Source: Saccopteryx bilineata (Eukaryota > Chordata > Mammalia > Chiroptera > Emballonuridae). Taken from it: 64,000 bases of DNA. Below the pieces are notes generated by a model that saw only the letters and a program-made list of their open reading frames with translations, had not been told where the DNA came from and searched no databases. The stretch spans positions 28,984,875-29,048,874 of the forward strand of contig NC_089495.1 of the NCBI RefSeq assembly GCF_036850765.1, in the 5' to 3' direction. Shown one piece after another: positions 33,595 through 45,169 of the stretch. The position numbers were made by a program, and so were the translations under genes. How positions within the stretch are numbered: the first letter of the stretch is position 1; each line of letters starts with the position of its first letter.

Positions 33595-34045
33595 ATATAA
33601 TGTGTTTAGCTGAATAATACCCCTGAAAAGACACCCATGTCCTAATCCTCAAATGTTACTTTATCTAGCAAAAGGAATTTGCAGATGCAATTAAGGTAAG
33701 GATCTTAAAATGGGGAGATTATCCTGGATTATCCAGGACAATCTTATATATAATTGCAAAAGTCCTGTAAAAAGGAGGCAGGAAGGTTAAAGGAGGAAGT
33801 AGGAGACGTGATGACAGAAGCAAGAGGTTGGAATGATGCGAGAAAGAGGTCAGGAGCCAAGGAATGCAAGAGGCCTCCAGCATCTGGGAGAAGCAGGAAA
33901 CAGATTCTCCCATAGAACCTCCAAAGGGAGCCAGCCAGCCCTGCCAGCGCCCTGCCCGTAGTTCAGGGAAACTGTAAGGGTGGGAATCTGTGTTGTTTTA
34001 AACCACCACGTTTGTAGTCCTTTGTTAACTAGCCCTAGACAACCA
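33595..34045 (+). mobile_element. ERVL-MaLR LTR, MLT1-like, nested in the L1
   Basis: It has characteristic blocks in order: 'aataatacccctgaaaagacacc', 'gcagatgcaattaaggtaagg', 'gattatcctggattatcc', 'acgtgatgacagaagcaag', 'cagggaaactgtaaggg', then the end 'ttgttttaaaccaccacg ... ttgttaact'. It sits inside antisense L1 and so inserted after it. No internal viral genes are present. Confidence 0.85.
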
Positions 34046-34739
34046 GCACATGCAATCTTTTCTTTATCAAAGTTTAATTTAATTTTTTTTTTGGTATTTT
34101 GGAAAGAACCCACTCTTTATTATTTTTCTTTCTAATTTATTTGTCTTTGCTTTTATCTTTGTTGATTCTTCTATCTTAGTTTTCTCGGTTTTCTTTATTT
34201 CGTCACTTCTTGGCTTTAATTATTATACCATTTACTTTTCTTTTTTTTCTTATTAATAAAGTCACTTAAGGAGATAAATCATCCTTTAAAAAGAGATTTT
34301 ACCACATGCCATAACTTTTGATACTCAGAGTTTCAGACTCTTAATAATTTAAAATAATCTATTATTTTCATTTTGTTTTTTTTTCTGACCCATTGGTGAT
34401 TTTTTTTTAATTATTTTGTGTTTTAAAGTCTTTTTTAATCTCAAAATGTTAAGTGTTTGGCAAGTATTGTTCTAGTAAATTCACATTTTGCTGCATTGAA
34501 GCATTGTGGTCAGAAAATGTGGCCAAAAAACTTTCTTCGGAAATTATTACTATAAACGTTTCTTTAGATGTTTCTCTGCCCTTTAGAAAGAATGGGTGTT
34601 TTGGTTTTGTGGGCAACATGATTCCATAGATAACTGGGAACTCATACTTCATGATTATGCTATCTGCATCCTATATGTCCTTTTTCATGTGCATAGCAAG
34701 TTCTGTCTTTATCTCATGGGCATTAGCGTTTTAAGTGAG

Positions 34740-34918
34740 AAAGTGATGTAATGAAGATTACATATTTAGAAAGACCACTCTGAAAAGAGGAAGACAGAAT
34801 GTGGATTATGGAACAAGGATGGAGCAGTTAGGAGACCCCCATAGGCAAAAACAAGGAGTGCCTGAGTGAAGCGTTGCAATGGAGATGGAAAGCAAAAACA
34901 GCAAAGGCCTTTAGAGGC
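34740..34918. other. Possible L2-like fragment
   Basis: 'gaccactctgaaaagagg ... ggaacaaggatggagcag' resembles the interior of L2. The similarity is weak. Confidence 0.35.
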
Positions 34919-35082
34919 CCGGCCTGAGGTGGTATAATGGGCCAAACGTTGACCTGGAAAGTTGAGGTCACCAGTTTGAAACCTTGGGCTTGCCTGGTAA
35001 GGCGCATATGAGAATTGATTCTTCTTGCTCTTCCTCCCTTCTCTCTCTACTCTCCAAAATTAATAAATAAAATCTTTTTTTT
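34919..35082 (+). mobile_element. SINE-S copy, diverged
   Basis: It has GGCCTGAGGTGGTATAATGG, 'cctggaaagttgaggtcacc', 'ttgggcttgcctgg', 'gcatatgagaattgattctt', a CT-rich tail and aat tail. The flanks 'aaaggcctttaga' and 'aaagcctttaac' are a decayed TSD. Confidence 0.85.
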
Positions 35083-35094
35083 AAAGCCTTTAAC

Positions 35095-35185
35095 AATCAT
35101 TTAGCCCAACCATTTAATAGTACAGATGAGAAAACCAAGGACAGCTAAGAAGATGGAAACAACTTGCCCAAGGTCCCCTTGGGAA
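35095..35185 (-). mobile_element. MIR fragment, antisense
   Basis: 'tacagatgagaaaaccaagg ... acttgcccaaggtcccc' matches the reverse complement of the MIR core. Confidence 0.6.
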
Positions 35186-35189
35186 GATG

Positions 35190-36004
35190 TGGCAACATGA
35201 AGACACCCACTCCCTGGCCGGTGCTCTGAAAAGTGATAGAAGATTTTACAAATGGCCGGTCATCATCTGTCAGTGGGTCCTTAGCTATGGCTGACCAGCA
35301 GATACCTCTGGACAGACCAGGCATTTAGCAGCTCTGCTCTGACCAGATGAAAAGAAGCTATGTAGACCTATTTATAGTGTCCAGGAGAATGAGGACAAGT
35401 GTGAGGGCAGCACTTGCTGAGACAGTCAGCACCACTGTGAGCAGATGCGGACAGGCACAGCCTGGGTTCCAGAATTTGGCAGGCACAGAAACAGATGTTC
35501 CTTTCTGGCCTCTCCTCTATTGTTCTAACTCTTCTCCCAAGGTGCCTGGGATGAGGAATGACCCAGCTAAGAACAGGGCAGCAACAGCAGAAAACATACC
35601 ACAGGTAACTATTTCAAAGGAATTGGAAAAGGTGACATTTTCCATTATGGCCCTGTGTGTCTGCACTAATATTCCCCTTTCCTTAACCACGGGCTCTGCA
35701 CTGCCACCGCAGCCTTGCGACTTCACTTCTATTAGACACCACAGAGGAGCCTCGAGGAGAGGTTTTGTCTTGCTGACACATCTTCTTTCCACTCTTGTTA
35801 GCACGGAGAAGGTTACTTTGTGTCTGAGTCCAGCTGGGCCAGCACGGGTCCTTGCTTGATGAGCTGAAATGACTATGATTGCTCCCAGCTTGGCCAGCCA
35901 CTGTGCCAGAGACCTTATGCTAACCCTCTCCCATCTCCACTCACACACCCTCACACCCCACAATGCTCCAGTCCCCAAGTACTTAACCAGGAGCTGATGA
36001 TACA
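35190..36004. other. Single-copy sequence
   Basis: Two overlapping frames (35347-35859 plus, 170 codons; 35517-36050 minus, 177 codons) occur on opposite strands. Neither shows a domain, so both look like chance. No further feature is seen. Confidence 0.4.
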
Positions 36005-36330
36005 GTGAAAAGCACATGGGAGTTGGAACCAAAAAGAACCTGTGTTTCACTCACTCATTCAACAAGATATGGATCCAGTGACCACCATGTATGGGGTGTT
36101 CTTCTAGGTGTTCACAAAATACAAGTGAGGACCAGCTCACATGATACAGAAGTTCCTGCTCATGTAGAAGCCACGTTCTACTGGGCTGGGAACCAATGGT
36201 GAACCAGTAACTATAGGCAAATTTTATCACCTCTCTGCATCGTAGTTTCTTAATTTATCACATGGTGCTAAGAACAATAGTTGCCTTCTGAGGCCACTGT
36301 GCCCTTTCATAATGTGCTACACAAATATGT
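36005..36330. mobile_element. MIR (+) interrupted by an L2 (-) fragment
   Basis: 36005-36045 and 36210-36290 read as a plus-strand MIR ('aaaagcacatgggagttgg', 'acctctctgcatcgtagtttc'). Between them, 36046-36205 resembles antisense L2 ('tcactcattcaacaag', 'gttcctgctcatgtagaagcc'). Confidence 0.5.
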
Positions 36331-37466
36331 CAGTTATTATCACTAATATTTTCACAGCTTAGACCCAAGGAACAAATTCTTAAGAGAAGAGAAAAGAAAC
36401 TGGCATGTGTTGTGCTGACTTCTTTCCAGCATAGGAAATTCAACGCGGCCTCAGGTGAGCCCTTTCCCAACCTGACTTGGGGTCATCTTCTCTCTTACTG
36501 TTCCTTGTTCTCTATCTCTCTTTTGTTATAGTTGACACAGTGAGCAGGTATTGTCATTACAATATCTCATTACTCTGAACAGCCTTGGGAGCCCACAACC
36601 TCTCTCATTCAACCACTGATCCCTGGTCCCTAATAGAGTGATGTTATTTCCTAGGTAGTTATTAACCATTAAATTATGGAAGAGTAGGAATGAATTTTTA
36701 AGGAGACTCTGAGTACCATTACTCTATGTATTACATACTTATAACAGCACACCCTAAAAGAGTAAGATATGTAGTTTATCCTATAAGTGGCATGATCCCC
36801 CAAGTTTGTCATTGTCCCTTAACTCCGTCCATCCCCTCATATAAATACAGCCTAAAGAATGGACTGCATAGCGTCCCCTCAGGATGCTTCCATTCTAAGC
36901 TCCTTCCTAATGTCAATGGCGAAACTGCACCAGGTGTTAGACCTCGGTCTTTGAGTTTGGGCTAAGAAAAAATTCAGAGCCAAGGAACTCAAATACAAGC
37001 AAAAATGTATCGAGAAAGTCACAGAGGTAGAAGAAGTGAGCCAGCTGGGCTGCATGGACTCAGGAAACAAGTTTCAGAGGCAGAAGAAGGGCCCTTAGAG
37101 CTTAAGACAAAAAAGAAAAGGTACACGCCTTGAGGGAAGAAAGAGGGAAGAGAGGTATGGACATGCTCCAGAGGGGGGGCAGGTTGGAGGGGGGCAGGTG
37201 TGGGAGGGGGGGAGAGAAAGCGCTGGCTCCTTTGTCTTAGGGCCTTTATCTGGAGGTATTAAGGGAGAATCCCAATAAAATATTCTTTAGCTCTCCAAGT
37301 GTGTCCTTACAGTAGTCATGGTCTTCACTGATCGGCCAGTGCCACTTCAGGGATTCATTAGTCTTTGCAGCAGATCCTGATGTCAGCCATGGCATCACCC
37401 TGCCTGGCCTCGCTGCTTCTCTGGGCCCAGAGCTGAAACACAACTGAGGCCTAGATGTTATCTTTA
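36331..37466. other. Single-copy sequence; possible decayed LTR-like part
   Basis: 36890-37240 contains LTR-like purine-rich blocks ('agcaaaaatgtatcgagaaag', then G-rich runs near 37170-37215) that continue past the SINE to about 38000. I cannot name a family. Confidence 0.3.
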
Positions 37467-37479
37467 TGGCTCAATTCTT

Positions 37480-37822
37480 TTTTTATTTTATTTTATTTTA
37501 TTTTTTACAGAGACAGAGAGAGAGTCAGAGAGAGGGATAGACAGAAAGGAACGGAGAGATGAGAAGCATCAATCATTAGTTTTTCGCTCCGCTTTGCGAC
37601 ACCTTAGTTGTTCATTGATTGCTTTCTCATATGTGCCTTGACTGCAGGCCTTCAGCAGACATGTAACCCCTTGGTCTAGCCAGCGACCTTGGGTCCAAGC
37701 TAGTGAGCTTTTGCTCAAACCAGATGAGCCCACGCTCAAGCTGGCGACCTCGGGGTCTCAAACCTGGGTCCTTCAACATCCCAGTCCGATGCTCTATCCA
37801 CTGCGCCACCGCCTAGTCAGGC
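37480..37822 (-). mobile_element. SINE-G copy, antisense
   Basis: The minus strand reads GCCTGACTAGGCGGTGGCGC, the CTTGAG-type repeats, 'caatcaatgaacaactaagg', a CT-rich segment and an A-rich tail. Flanks TGGCTCAATTCTT (37467-37479) and CGGCTCAATTCTT (37825-37837) match at 12 of 13. Confidence 0.94.
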
Positions 37823-37837
37823 TACGGCTCAATTCTT

Positions 37838-38462
37838 AAGAGAGTGGTCATGCAAGGGCTCGTATGGGGGTCATATGAGGCTACTCTCTGCCCCCTTGTT
37901 TCTCTTCACAGGGGGTCTACCACATGACTAGCAATATGCTAGGAGAGGGAAGGTCAGGGGAGAGTCAGAACCGCGTGAACAGCGATAGGAAAGGGCTGGG
38001 GATCTAAACTGCATAACCAGTGATATGTCAGGGTAGGAAAGGTCACCCTAGGGACAAAGGGCCACCCTGGTTTTGCCCATTGCTAGATATCAGGGGCTTT
38101 TCACCCTGGTGACCTTCAATACCTGGCCTGTTGTTCCTACTTTGCTCATGCCTGTCTAACTGCCTACTACACTAACAGAGCTATTGTTCATTGTAAAGTG
38201 CCTGAGGAACTCTGCTGAGGCAGGTGAGTAGTGTCTCCTAACGTGACACACCAGATGGCTTTGGTCATACTGTGCCCAAGGCTGCCAGGAGCTGGAGGTG
38301 CTCCTGGAACCGGGGATCAACACAGCCCAAGTCTGAGTCCTGAGATCGGGTGCCCTGTTGTGCAGGATGAGTGAGGGGATAAGATGAGAGGGTTCCCCCG
38401 CCCCAGGTATCTACCCCAGGGCTTAGTTCCCCAAAGATCCCAGAGGATAGTCTTAATTATCG
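37838..38462. other. Single-copy sequence, possible continuation of LTR-like sequence
   Basis: No gene is seen. See the note at 36331. Confidence 0.3.
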
Positions 38463-38464
38463 CC

Positions 38465-38780
38465 TCGAGCATGGACTTTGAAATCAGAATGACCTAGTTT
38501 TGAATTTAAGCTCTGCATCTGCTTGCTATAACCAAGTGACTTCCTCTCTGAACCTCACCCAGTTTCTGCATCTATAAAATGGAGCTGGTAATATTTACTT
38601 TGATGTTTTTTTATGAATATTAAAGAGATAATTCATGTGATGTACAGAGAGTCTAATGCATAGCAGAGGCCCAATAAATGGCAACAGCAACATTCATTGA
38701 GGGTTTACTGTGTGCCAGGCCCCATTCTGAGAGCTTTGCATACATTCACTCATTTAATCCTTCCAACACTCAACGAGTAG
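38465..38780 (+). mobile_element. MIR followed by a second MIR-like fragment
   Basis: 'gcatggactttgaaatcag ... ctctgaacctcacccag ... gcatctataaaatggagc' is MIR. 38695-38780 ('tttactgtgtgccaggcccc ... cactcatttaatccttcc') is a separate antisense MIR-like piece. Confidence 0.7.
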
Positions 38781-40069
38781 GTAATTTAAATGGGGATAAA
38801 CATAAAATAAAAAATACGCAAATTATAAATATAATATAAATATAATATGATACATATAGAGAGAGGAAAACAGAAAACTAAAGCATAAAGATGCTACACA
38901 CCCTGCTCTGGGCCTCTCAGCTTTTGAGTTCTTAGCCAGGATTCTTACCCCATTCCTGACTCCAGAGTCCTATTTCTGACCTCCACGTTAAGCAGCTGCA
39001 AATTCGATAAGTGGTTCATCTCACCTCTCAACCTTGGGTGGCACAGGGTGCCCATTTGCATCCGTGTCTTTGCTGAGTAAAATGCAGGCCATCTAAGGGC
39101 CACTATGAAGCCTATCACCTACACTTGGTAAAGGACACCCTCATGAAGGACCGACCTACCACTTCTGAGAATCCAGCCTCTACAGTGAAGACCAGAGCTA
39201 AGGTGCTAAGATTAGAGGAACCACACAAATGACCTCAGCCTTAAAGGGAAGGATGGAGAAAAAAATTAAGGAATTCTGGGCAACACAAGGCACTCCAAGA
39301 CTGAGAGAGGCAAACAGGACCACTCCAGGACCCTGGAAGCCTAGGCTGGGATTGACATTCTCTGAAATGTCATTCACTGAAAGTATGGACCAGTGAATCA
39401 AACAAGAATTGGTCCTTCCCTCGGTGACAAACTGAGTGCAAGAAAATCTGAGCTTGTAGAGAGGCAAAGACAACTAGAAAAGAGTGCCAACTTCTCTTCT
39501 CCTCCTTCAGTAACCATCCAGGCAGTGACGTGGCCAGCTCTTAGTAAATTCTGCTGGGCATTGTTACCTTCTCATGCACACGCGCTGTCCCCTCACTAGG
39601 CTATGGCCTTTAGAAGCAGCCTGTGGTACCACACAGCACCTACCTTGGAGGATGGTGCACACTGGTCATTTGATTTGCCCAATGCATAGAGCAGGGACTT
39701 CCACGTGCATAATGAGTAGACTCTATCAGAATCAAGAAAAAAGGGTCAAGAAGAGAATTCACACTTCCTGGAAGGGGGTCGCACAGATGCCATGGTATAT
39801 GGGACAGACACAGAGCCCTCCTCTGCCCAATCTTATGTCCTGGGCTCCCAAGAAGTGCGACATTCAGAACGTCTCCCAACCCTCCATGAGAACAGCTTTC
39901 TCCCTGTCCTCTGCTCAATCCTGAAGGAAATACCACTTGGCACCCCCTGAGGCCCAGCCTTGCCCTGAAGGGACCACTGAGGCCCAAAACTCCTCCTTCT
40001 TCCAGTGCTAGCACAAGCCCAACTCACCGGCTGAGTGCAGCTGTGGCTGGAGCTTAAGAGCCTTCCCGT
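38781..40069. other. Single-copy sequence with an AT-rich run
   Basis: 38800-38860 is AT-rich ('ataaatataatataaatataatatg'). Frames at 39198-39473 and 39574-40014 lack domains. Nothing else is recognised. Confidence 0.4.
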
Positions 40070-40315
40070 GTGCAATAACCTCTCATTATATTTTAATGTT
40101 GTTGTAACTTTATGGCTTAATCAGTATTTGCAATTTGTTAGTAGCCTGGGCGGCCATAAAATTGTTTTCCAGGTACTGAAACATCCCATCAAGGTTTGTA
40201 AAGCAGTGGTTCTTAGTTTATCACGCCCATAAAATGCCCTGGCAATTTGACAGATATAATAACTTTTTTTATCAAGTGTCTAATTTGAGAGGAAATTAAG
40301 CCATACGTTACACAC
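40070..40315. promoter_or_regulatory. Candidate enhancer with three CDX/posterior-HOX type sites
   Basis: It is repeat-free and AT-rich. TTTATGG at 40109-40115 and CCATAAA at 40154-40160 and 40227-40233 are the same 7-mer in two orientations. Each is flanked by G/C (cggCCATAAAatt, gcCCATAAAatg). 'tcatgcacg'-like context and 'gacagat' (TALE) lie nearby. It has the look of a conserved non-coding element. The regulatory role is inference. Confidence 0.35.
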
Positions 40316-40804
40316 AGCTCGCACTGGGGTTGGGAGCTCCGTGCCCTCCGAGTCCCCCAGGGAGGCCCCTCTCCTCACCCAATCCACCCTCTTCAGCCAA
40401 GGGCTAGAGTTCATGCTTGCCCCTTGCACAGAACTAGATGCCACCCGGCAGAGCTGCGGGCTGGTATTCACCTGGCTGCAGTGTGACCGGTGTGGGGAGG
40501 CCGTTTCTGGTGAGACAGTGCATTCACACTGGGGTTCCAGCAATGGTTGAGAAAGTAGTCCCCGAAAAGAGAGTGAAACCTGCCAATCCCACCCTCTGTG
40601 TCTTCCCCCCACCCCCGCTGGTGCTCCCCAGGCTTAATCTCACCTTGGGTCTGGGTAGGAAGGCACAAAGTCAGTTCTCTGCTCTTTGCTCACCAACCTC
40701 ACCTCCAGTCTCCATTCTCCATTCTCCATACTCATGTTAATATCTCTGCTTTTCTTCACATTTTGCTCATGTATTAGGAGAGAGGAATTAGAAAAACATA
40801 TGGA
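40316..40804. other. Single-copy sequence
   Basis: Overlapping frames at 40280-40740 on both strands have no recognised domain. Confidence 0.4.
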
Positions 40805-41116
40805 GCTTGACAAGGCAGTGGCGCAGTGGATACAGCATCGGACTGGGATGCGGAAGACCCAGGTTTAAAACCCCGAGGTTGCCAGCTTGAGTGTGGGCTC
40901 ATCTGGTTTGAGCAAGGTTCACCAGCTTGAGCCCAAAGTCACTGGCTTGAGCAAGGGGTCACTTGGTCTGCTATAGTCCCCCAGTCAAGGCACATATGAG
41001 AAAGCAATCAATGAACAACTAAGGTGCCACAACAAAGAACTGATGCTTCTCATCTCTCTCCCTTCCTGTCTGTCTATCCCTATCTGTCCCTCTCTCTGTC
41101 TCTGTCACAAAAAAAT
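40805..41116 (+). mobile_element. SINE-G copy
   Basis: It has GCTTGACAAGGCAGTGGCGC, 'cccaggtttaaaaccccg', CTTGAG repeats, 'caatcaatgaacaactaagg', a CT-rich part and an A tail running into an AT-rich tract. The TSD is not clear. Confidence 0.92.
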
Positions 41117-41221
41117 ACATATATATATTTTTTATGGAAATATATTTTTATATTATAATATAAAAATATTTTTTATAATATATATATTTTTATATATATA
41201 TATTATGGAAAATAAACAATT
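41117..41221. repeat. AT-rich palindromic tract
   Basis: The stretch is nearly pure A/T with long self-complementary arms (for example 'aatatatttttatattataatataaaaatatt'). It could extrude a cruciform and may have grown from the SINE tail. Confidence 0.85.
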
Positions 41222-41504
41222 TTTTCCCCAATGACATGGTTGCTTTTGGTCAAGGATTCTGTTGTGTCCTGTCTATTTCCCTGTCCTGCCCAAACCCAAA
41301 TTATGACTAACCTATAAGCCCTGAGCATCAATGTCTCTGTGGCCCACCCACACGGATTGAGCTGATACTCCCTCCAGTCCTACTTTGCATGGCCCACAGT
41401 GCCATTGGTAGCGAACAGTTCTCACCTGGCGTTCCAACACTCAGCTGCGAAAATGTCCTCCTATTATGACACCAAGCCTTAGACAGTCAACCTAGAAAAT
41501 GGAA
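41222..41504. other. Single-copy sequence
   Basis: Nothing is recognised. Confidence 0.35.
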
Positions 41505-42140
41505 TTGAGACCACTTTTCAACATTATTCATCACCATGCAGTTGGCATTTACTGGGCAACCACACATGGCCAGCAACATCCTAAACTCATAGGGATTCAG
41601 AAACAACCAAAACACAGTACCTGCCTTCAAGGGCCCCACCATCTAATGAGGAAACTGACCAGAAGAGCAAAGGTTAGAACTGCAGTGGAGCTGAGCAGTC
41701 TGATGGGAACACAGAAGGGGACCACAACTCAGCCTGGGCTAGCAGGAGAGTAACTCCAGAGAAGTATTCTCCATGGCTACTCTAGACACAGACACATATA
41801 AATAAATAAAAACTTGCCTGGTACACGAGGACAGGGAAGGACTGTTGATGGAGTAGGATCTACAAGTTTATAAGTACAATAACTCAGAAGAGGTCAAAAG
41901 TGTGGCAAATGCTAGCAAGAGCCAGAAAGCAGCATAAAGAAGCCAAGGTTATATGTGGGCTGTGGGCTGTGGCCAGAGGACCCCTGGAAAGTCAGGCAAG
42001 GCCAGGTCCATAATGTCTAGCCTGCCAGGCCAGGAAGTTTACAGCTAACTCTGAAATTGCAGGAGCCATCAGAGGATTTGGGGCAGGAGGGTCATGTGAT
42101 CACCATGGCATTAAGGTCATGATGACCTAAGTGGAGGTGG
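41505..42140 (-). mobile_element. Antisense L2 fragments
   Basis: Pieces such as 'gcatttactgggcaaccacac', 'gtacctgccttcaagggccc', 'ccaggccaggaagtttacag' and 'gggtcatgtgatcaccatgg' follow the order of the L2 3' half, with large gaps. It is heavily diverged. Confidence 0.5.
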
Positions 42141-42339
42141 AAAAGTGAGTCTGCAGGCAGGCTGTAAATTTTTTCAGCTGTCTAGAATTTAATAGTTTTC
42201 CTCACATCCTCTTATTATCCCTTCTGGGAGAAACTCCCCACTGCTTTGTGTAGTCTTGAAAGAAGACAATTCCCTCTTCTGTCACCATGGGGACAGCAGT
42301 CTCCGCTTCGCCACACTGGCCCTGCCGGCAGCAGGTGTA

Positions 42340-42915
42340 TGAGAGGCACAGCCAGTCTGACGCTTCCTTCTAGGAACTTTGCCTGTTGAGGGGGTAACCA
42401 CACAACAGACTCTGCACAGACTGCGGCAGATTGTATTTTCTGAAAGCCGCCACGGCAGTATTGGCGATCCCACATGCTCTCGGATCCCGAGCCTCCCCGT
42501 CATCAGGCACAGTCTCCTCCCCTCCAGAATAGAAGCCATGCAAGTACCGGCACAAGTCTTCAGAGACCATGTCATAAAACGTGAAATGGCTTCCATCTGC
42601 TCCGTCTCTCTCGAGAAGCTTGCCCTGGGAACCCGGCCACCATGTTGCAAGGAAACCCAGACTGCACGGAGGAGCCATGTGTAAGTGTACCAGCCAACAG
42701 CGCGGCTGAGGTTCCAGCTGACAACTAGCCTCGGCCACCAGACATGTGAGTGAGGGGCCATCAGAGGATGCAGGCCCAGCCTGAGAGCCGTCCCAGCCGG
42801 TGCCAGGTAGAGACAGGCTGTCTCCCCCAAACTATGCCCAAACTGCAGGTTCGTGAGCAACATAAACATCGTCATTTCAGTCCCGCAGACTTGGGTCGTT
42901 TGTTACACAGCACTG
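42340..42915 (+). mobile_element. LTR-like remnant, MLT1/MaLR-type
   Basis: The order 'ggccaccatgttgcaaggaaaccc', 'gccatgtgtaagtgtaccagcc', 'gctgaggttccagctgacaac', 'ccaccagacatgtgagtgagg', 'gcccaaactgcaggttcgtgagc', 'gtttgttacacagcactgg' follows that of a mammalian LTR of the MaLR type. The 197-codon minus frame at 42282-42875 is antisense to it and has no domain, so it is not a gene. Confidence 0.55.
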
Positions 42916-43304
42916 GAACAGCGAGCTTGACTGGGGCTTCACCTGCCTGATCTCCAGGGATCTCTTGACTCCTCACTAGTTTCTAGTCCTGGTCTTCTGG
43001 CTTCCCACCAGTGCTGTGTCAGCAAATACCCTTCCCCTAAACGTTCCAGCCATGTGACACAGCACGATTGGGTGTCTGTTGTTGCAACCACTGCCCCCAG
43101 CTGATGAGGACGCTACTGTCATGGTCTAGGAGAGGGATGATGAGGGCCTGAGAACAGATGTGATGGCAGAGAGGAGTTGGAACCAATGAATATGGAGGGC
43201 ACAGACTCCAACAGCACTTGAGGAAGATACAGGAAAGGATGCAGGCAAGGACGCTTCTCGGGTTTCTGATGGCGCCACTGGTCAGATGTTCGTGCCATTC
43301 AGTG
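42916..43304. other. Single-copy sequence
   Basis: Nothing is recognised. Confidence 0.35.
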
Positions 43305-43460
43305 AGAAATGTAATTCCAGGGAAAGCAGCTTTCGGGGAGATAAAACATGCAAACTAATTACAAGTTTAGGTATCAACGTGGTGCTTGTGAGAAGCCCAT
43401 GGGAAACCACACAGGGAGATATTTATCACGCACAGGGACACAACCGCAGCCTCTGGCTTC
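43305..43460. promoter_or_regulatory. Candidate POU-homeobox type element
   Basis: ATGCAAAC at 43348-43355 (7 of 8 to the octamer) abuts TAATTA at 43356-43361. 'ttatcacgcac' lies downstream. The stretch is repeat-free. Function is inferred from motifs only. Confidence 0.3.
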
Positions 43461-45165
43461 ACCGCATCACTGAAGAGAGACGGTGCTGTGGACCAAGATA
43501 AAAGGCTCTTAGAGAGGCAAGGATCCGAGGAAAGTTGTGCCCTAACGCTGCTCAGACAGAAACTTTGACTTTAAAAAGTGCTCTCTGTGAAGGCTCTGTG
43601 TGAGTGAGTGTGTGCGTGTGCACGGGCATGAAAGCACCCAGGTGAATAGACACGCCTTTCTCAGACCCCACCCGAAAAGGAGCACATCTCCCGTCTCTGT
43701 CACGTGGCTGCACACTGTCTCCCGGACCAGCTCAAAGGCTGGTGACTGACTTAATGTAAACACAAGAGAAGCGGTGCGTTAATGGAAAGGCTCTGTCAAA
43801 GGGGCTCTCGGCGCTCTGCAGCTAGTGGGCGTATTTATCCGGCAAGCACCTCTGTGAGACAGTTACAGGAAGGGTTACCAGACTCGTGTAATAAATAATG
43901 TCAAGAACAGCATGAAGCAAAACTAACCCATAACTCTGAGGCCCTGAAGGTGATGGGATGGGCCCACGGTCACCCAGTGAGTTGGGAACTGCTTGAGTCT
44001 TTGTGCGGTGATGGAATGACTCACATTCTCACTGAATGCCCCCCCCCACCCCAGGCTTGCCAAGTCCTGTCGGCCGAGTGATGAGTCTGTGGTTGTAAGG
44101 TGCTGGAGGTAAGTCTGCCGGACCGACTGGTTAAGACAGGCCAGCACCTCCTTTTCCAGCTGAGCACTGCTGCTTGCTCGCCCACAGGTAGAAAGTGACT
44201 GCTTGGAAACCCAGAGACGGACTCCACATAAGTACTTGGGAAAAGGGAACGACCAACTCAGCCTTTAAAACACTTTCCCCAACACAAGGAACTGCAGAGC
44301 AATAGAGAGGAACCATCCCCAGCCCCACACACAGAGACTAACCCCTGCCCTGTGAAAGCAGACAGCAGGGTCATAAAAAGCGCTCTCTTGGCCAGAATGG
44401 GTTTGCTCCAGAGGCTCCAACTGAAAACAGAAGTTGAATAAAAGCTATATACTGTATTTGTTTAAATTCCATGCCAGTGAAGGTCTGTGATGCAGGAGAC
44501 AGGTTTATGGAGGGAGAAATAAAATGTTGACAAATGGCCCTGTAATCAACTGAAACATGCAATAAATCATTAGAATGCCAATAACACTTCCAGGACAAGC
44601 TTAGAAAGGTCATTACTGTGTCACCATATATCTTCCAGCACCAAACAAAGCAAACAGAACATGTTGGGAATAGGATTATGGGGGGAAGCATCTGTCAGTC
44701 CTAATTAAGAATTAACTACAGATTGTATCTTGGGAGATGTATAATTTATTTTCCCTCTTCTTCCTCCCTACACACTCGCAAAAAGAAAAGAAAGTAAGGA
44801 AGAAAAATAAATCAATAAAAAAGTTAACTCATTCTAGAGCAGAGACGGCATCAAAAAAGCAAGCACAAAGCATAGATCAGAGAGGGCTGAGATGCCAGGG
44901 ACGGAGGAGGCACAGCCACGGAGGGAGGAGGGGGCTCCTGGGACCAGGGGGCGGGGACAGAGAGCTGGAGAGCTCTGAGTTAGCCTGGACCCCACGCTTC
45001 TCTGTCCCAGCCTAAACCAATCCAAGGCACTCTGTTTTACACCACTGGAAATGTTAGAGTTATTTAATACTTTGGCAACAAGGTCTCACAAGCTAGAAAG
45101 AGGCAGCAGGAAGGTTGGGAGTTAAAAAAAACAAAAAAGTGCCAAATCCTTTCTACCTGAATGTA
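43461..45165. other. Single-copy sequence with a candidate conserved element (44385-44720)
   Basis: 44385-44720 is AT-rich and repeat-free, with 'caataaatcattagaatgcc' and 'cctaattaagaattaac'. 44740-44830 is A-rich. Overlapping frames at 43923-44328 on the minus strand lack domains. No exon is supported. Confidence 0.35.
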
Positions 45166-45169
45166 CCAG

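Larger units (their letters stand above)
31160..34700 (-). mobile_element. Ancient antisense L1/HAL1-type ORF2 tract with two nested insertions
   Basis: The plus strand shows the reverse complement of old L1 sequence in order. Pieces include 'ttgctaggtcagagggaatgc', 'gattattaaatctctgcc', 'cctattaatgtaattaattac', 'agcctacctggttgtg' and 'gcattgaagcattgtggtcagaaaatg' near 34490-34520, which corresponds to the 5' part of ORF2. A SINE-R (31598) and an MLT1-like LTR (33595) interrupt it. High divergence and indels mean no coding capacity. The L1 versus HAL1 assignment is uncertain. Confidence 0.7.

Noticed and set aside
35347..36050. Overlapping 170- and 177-codon frames on opposite strands
   Set aside because: Opposite-strand overlap without domains, conserved start context or exon structure fits chance.
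42282..42875. 197-codon minus-strand frame
   Set aside because: It lies antisense to an LTR-like remnant and shows no recognisable protein features.
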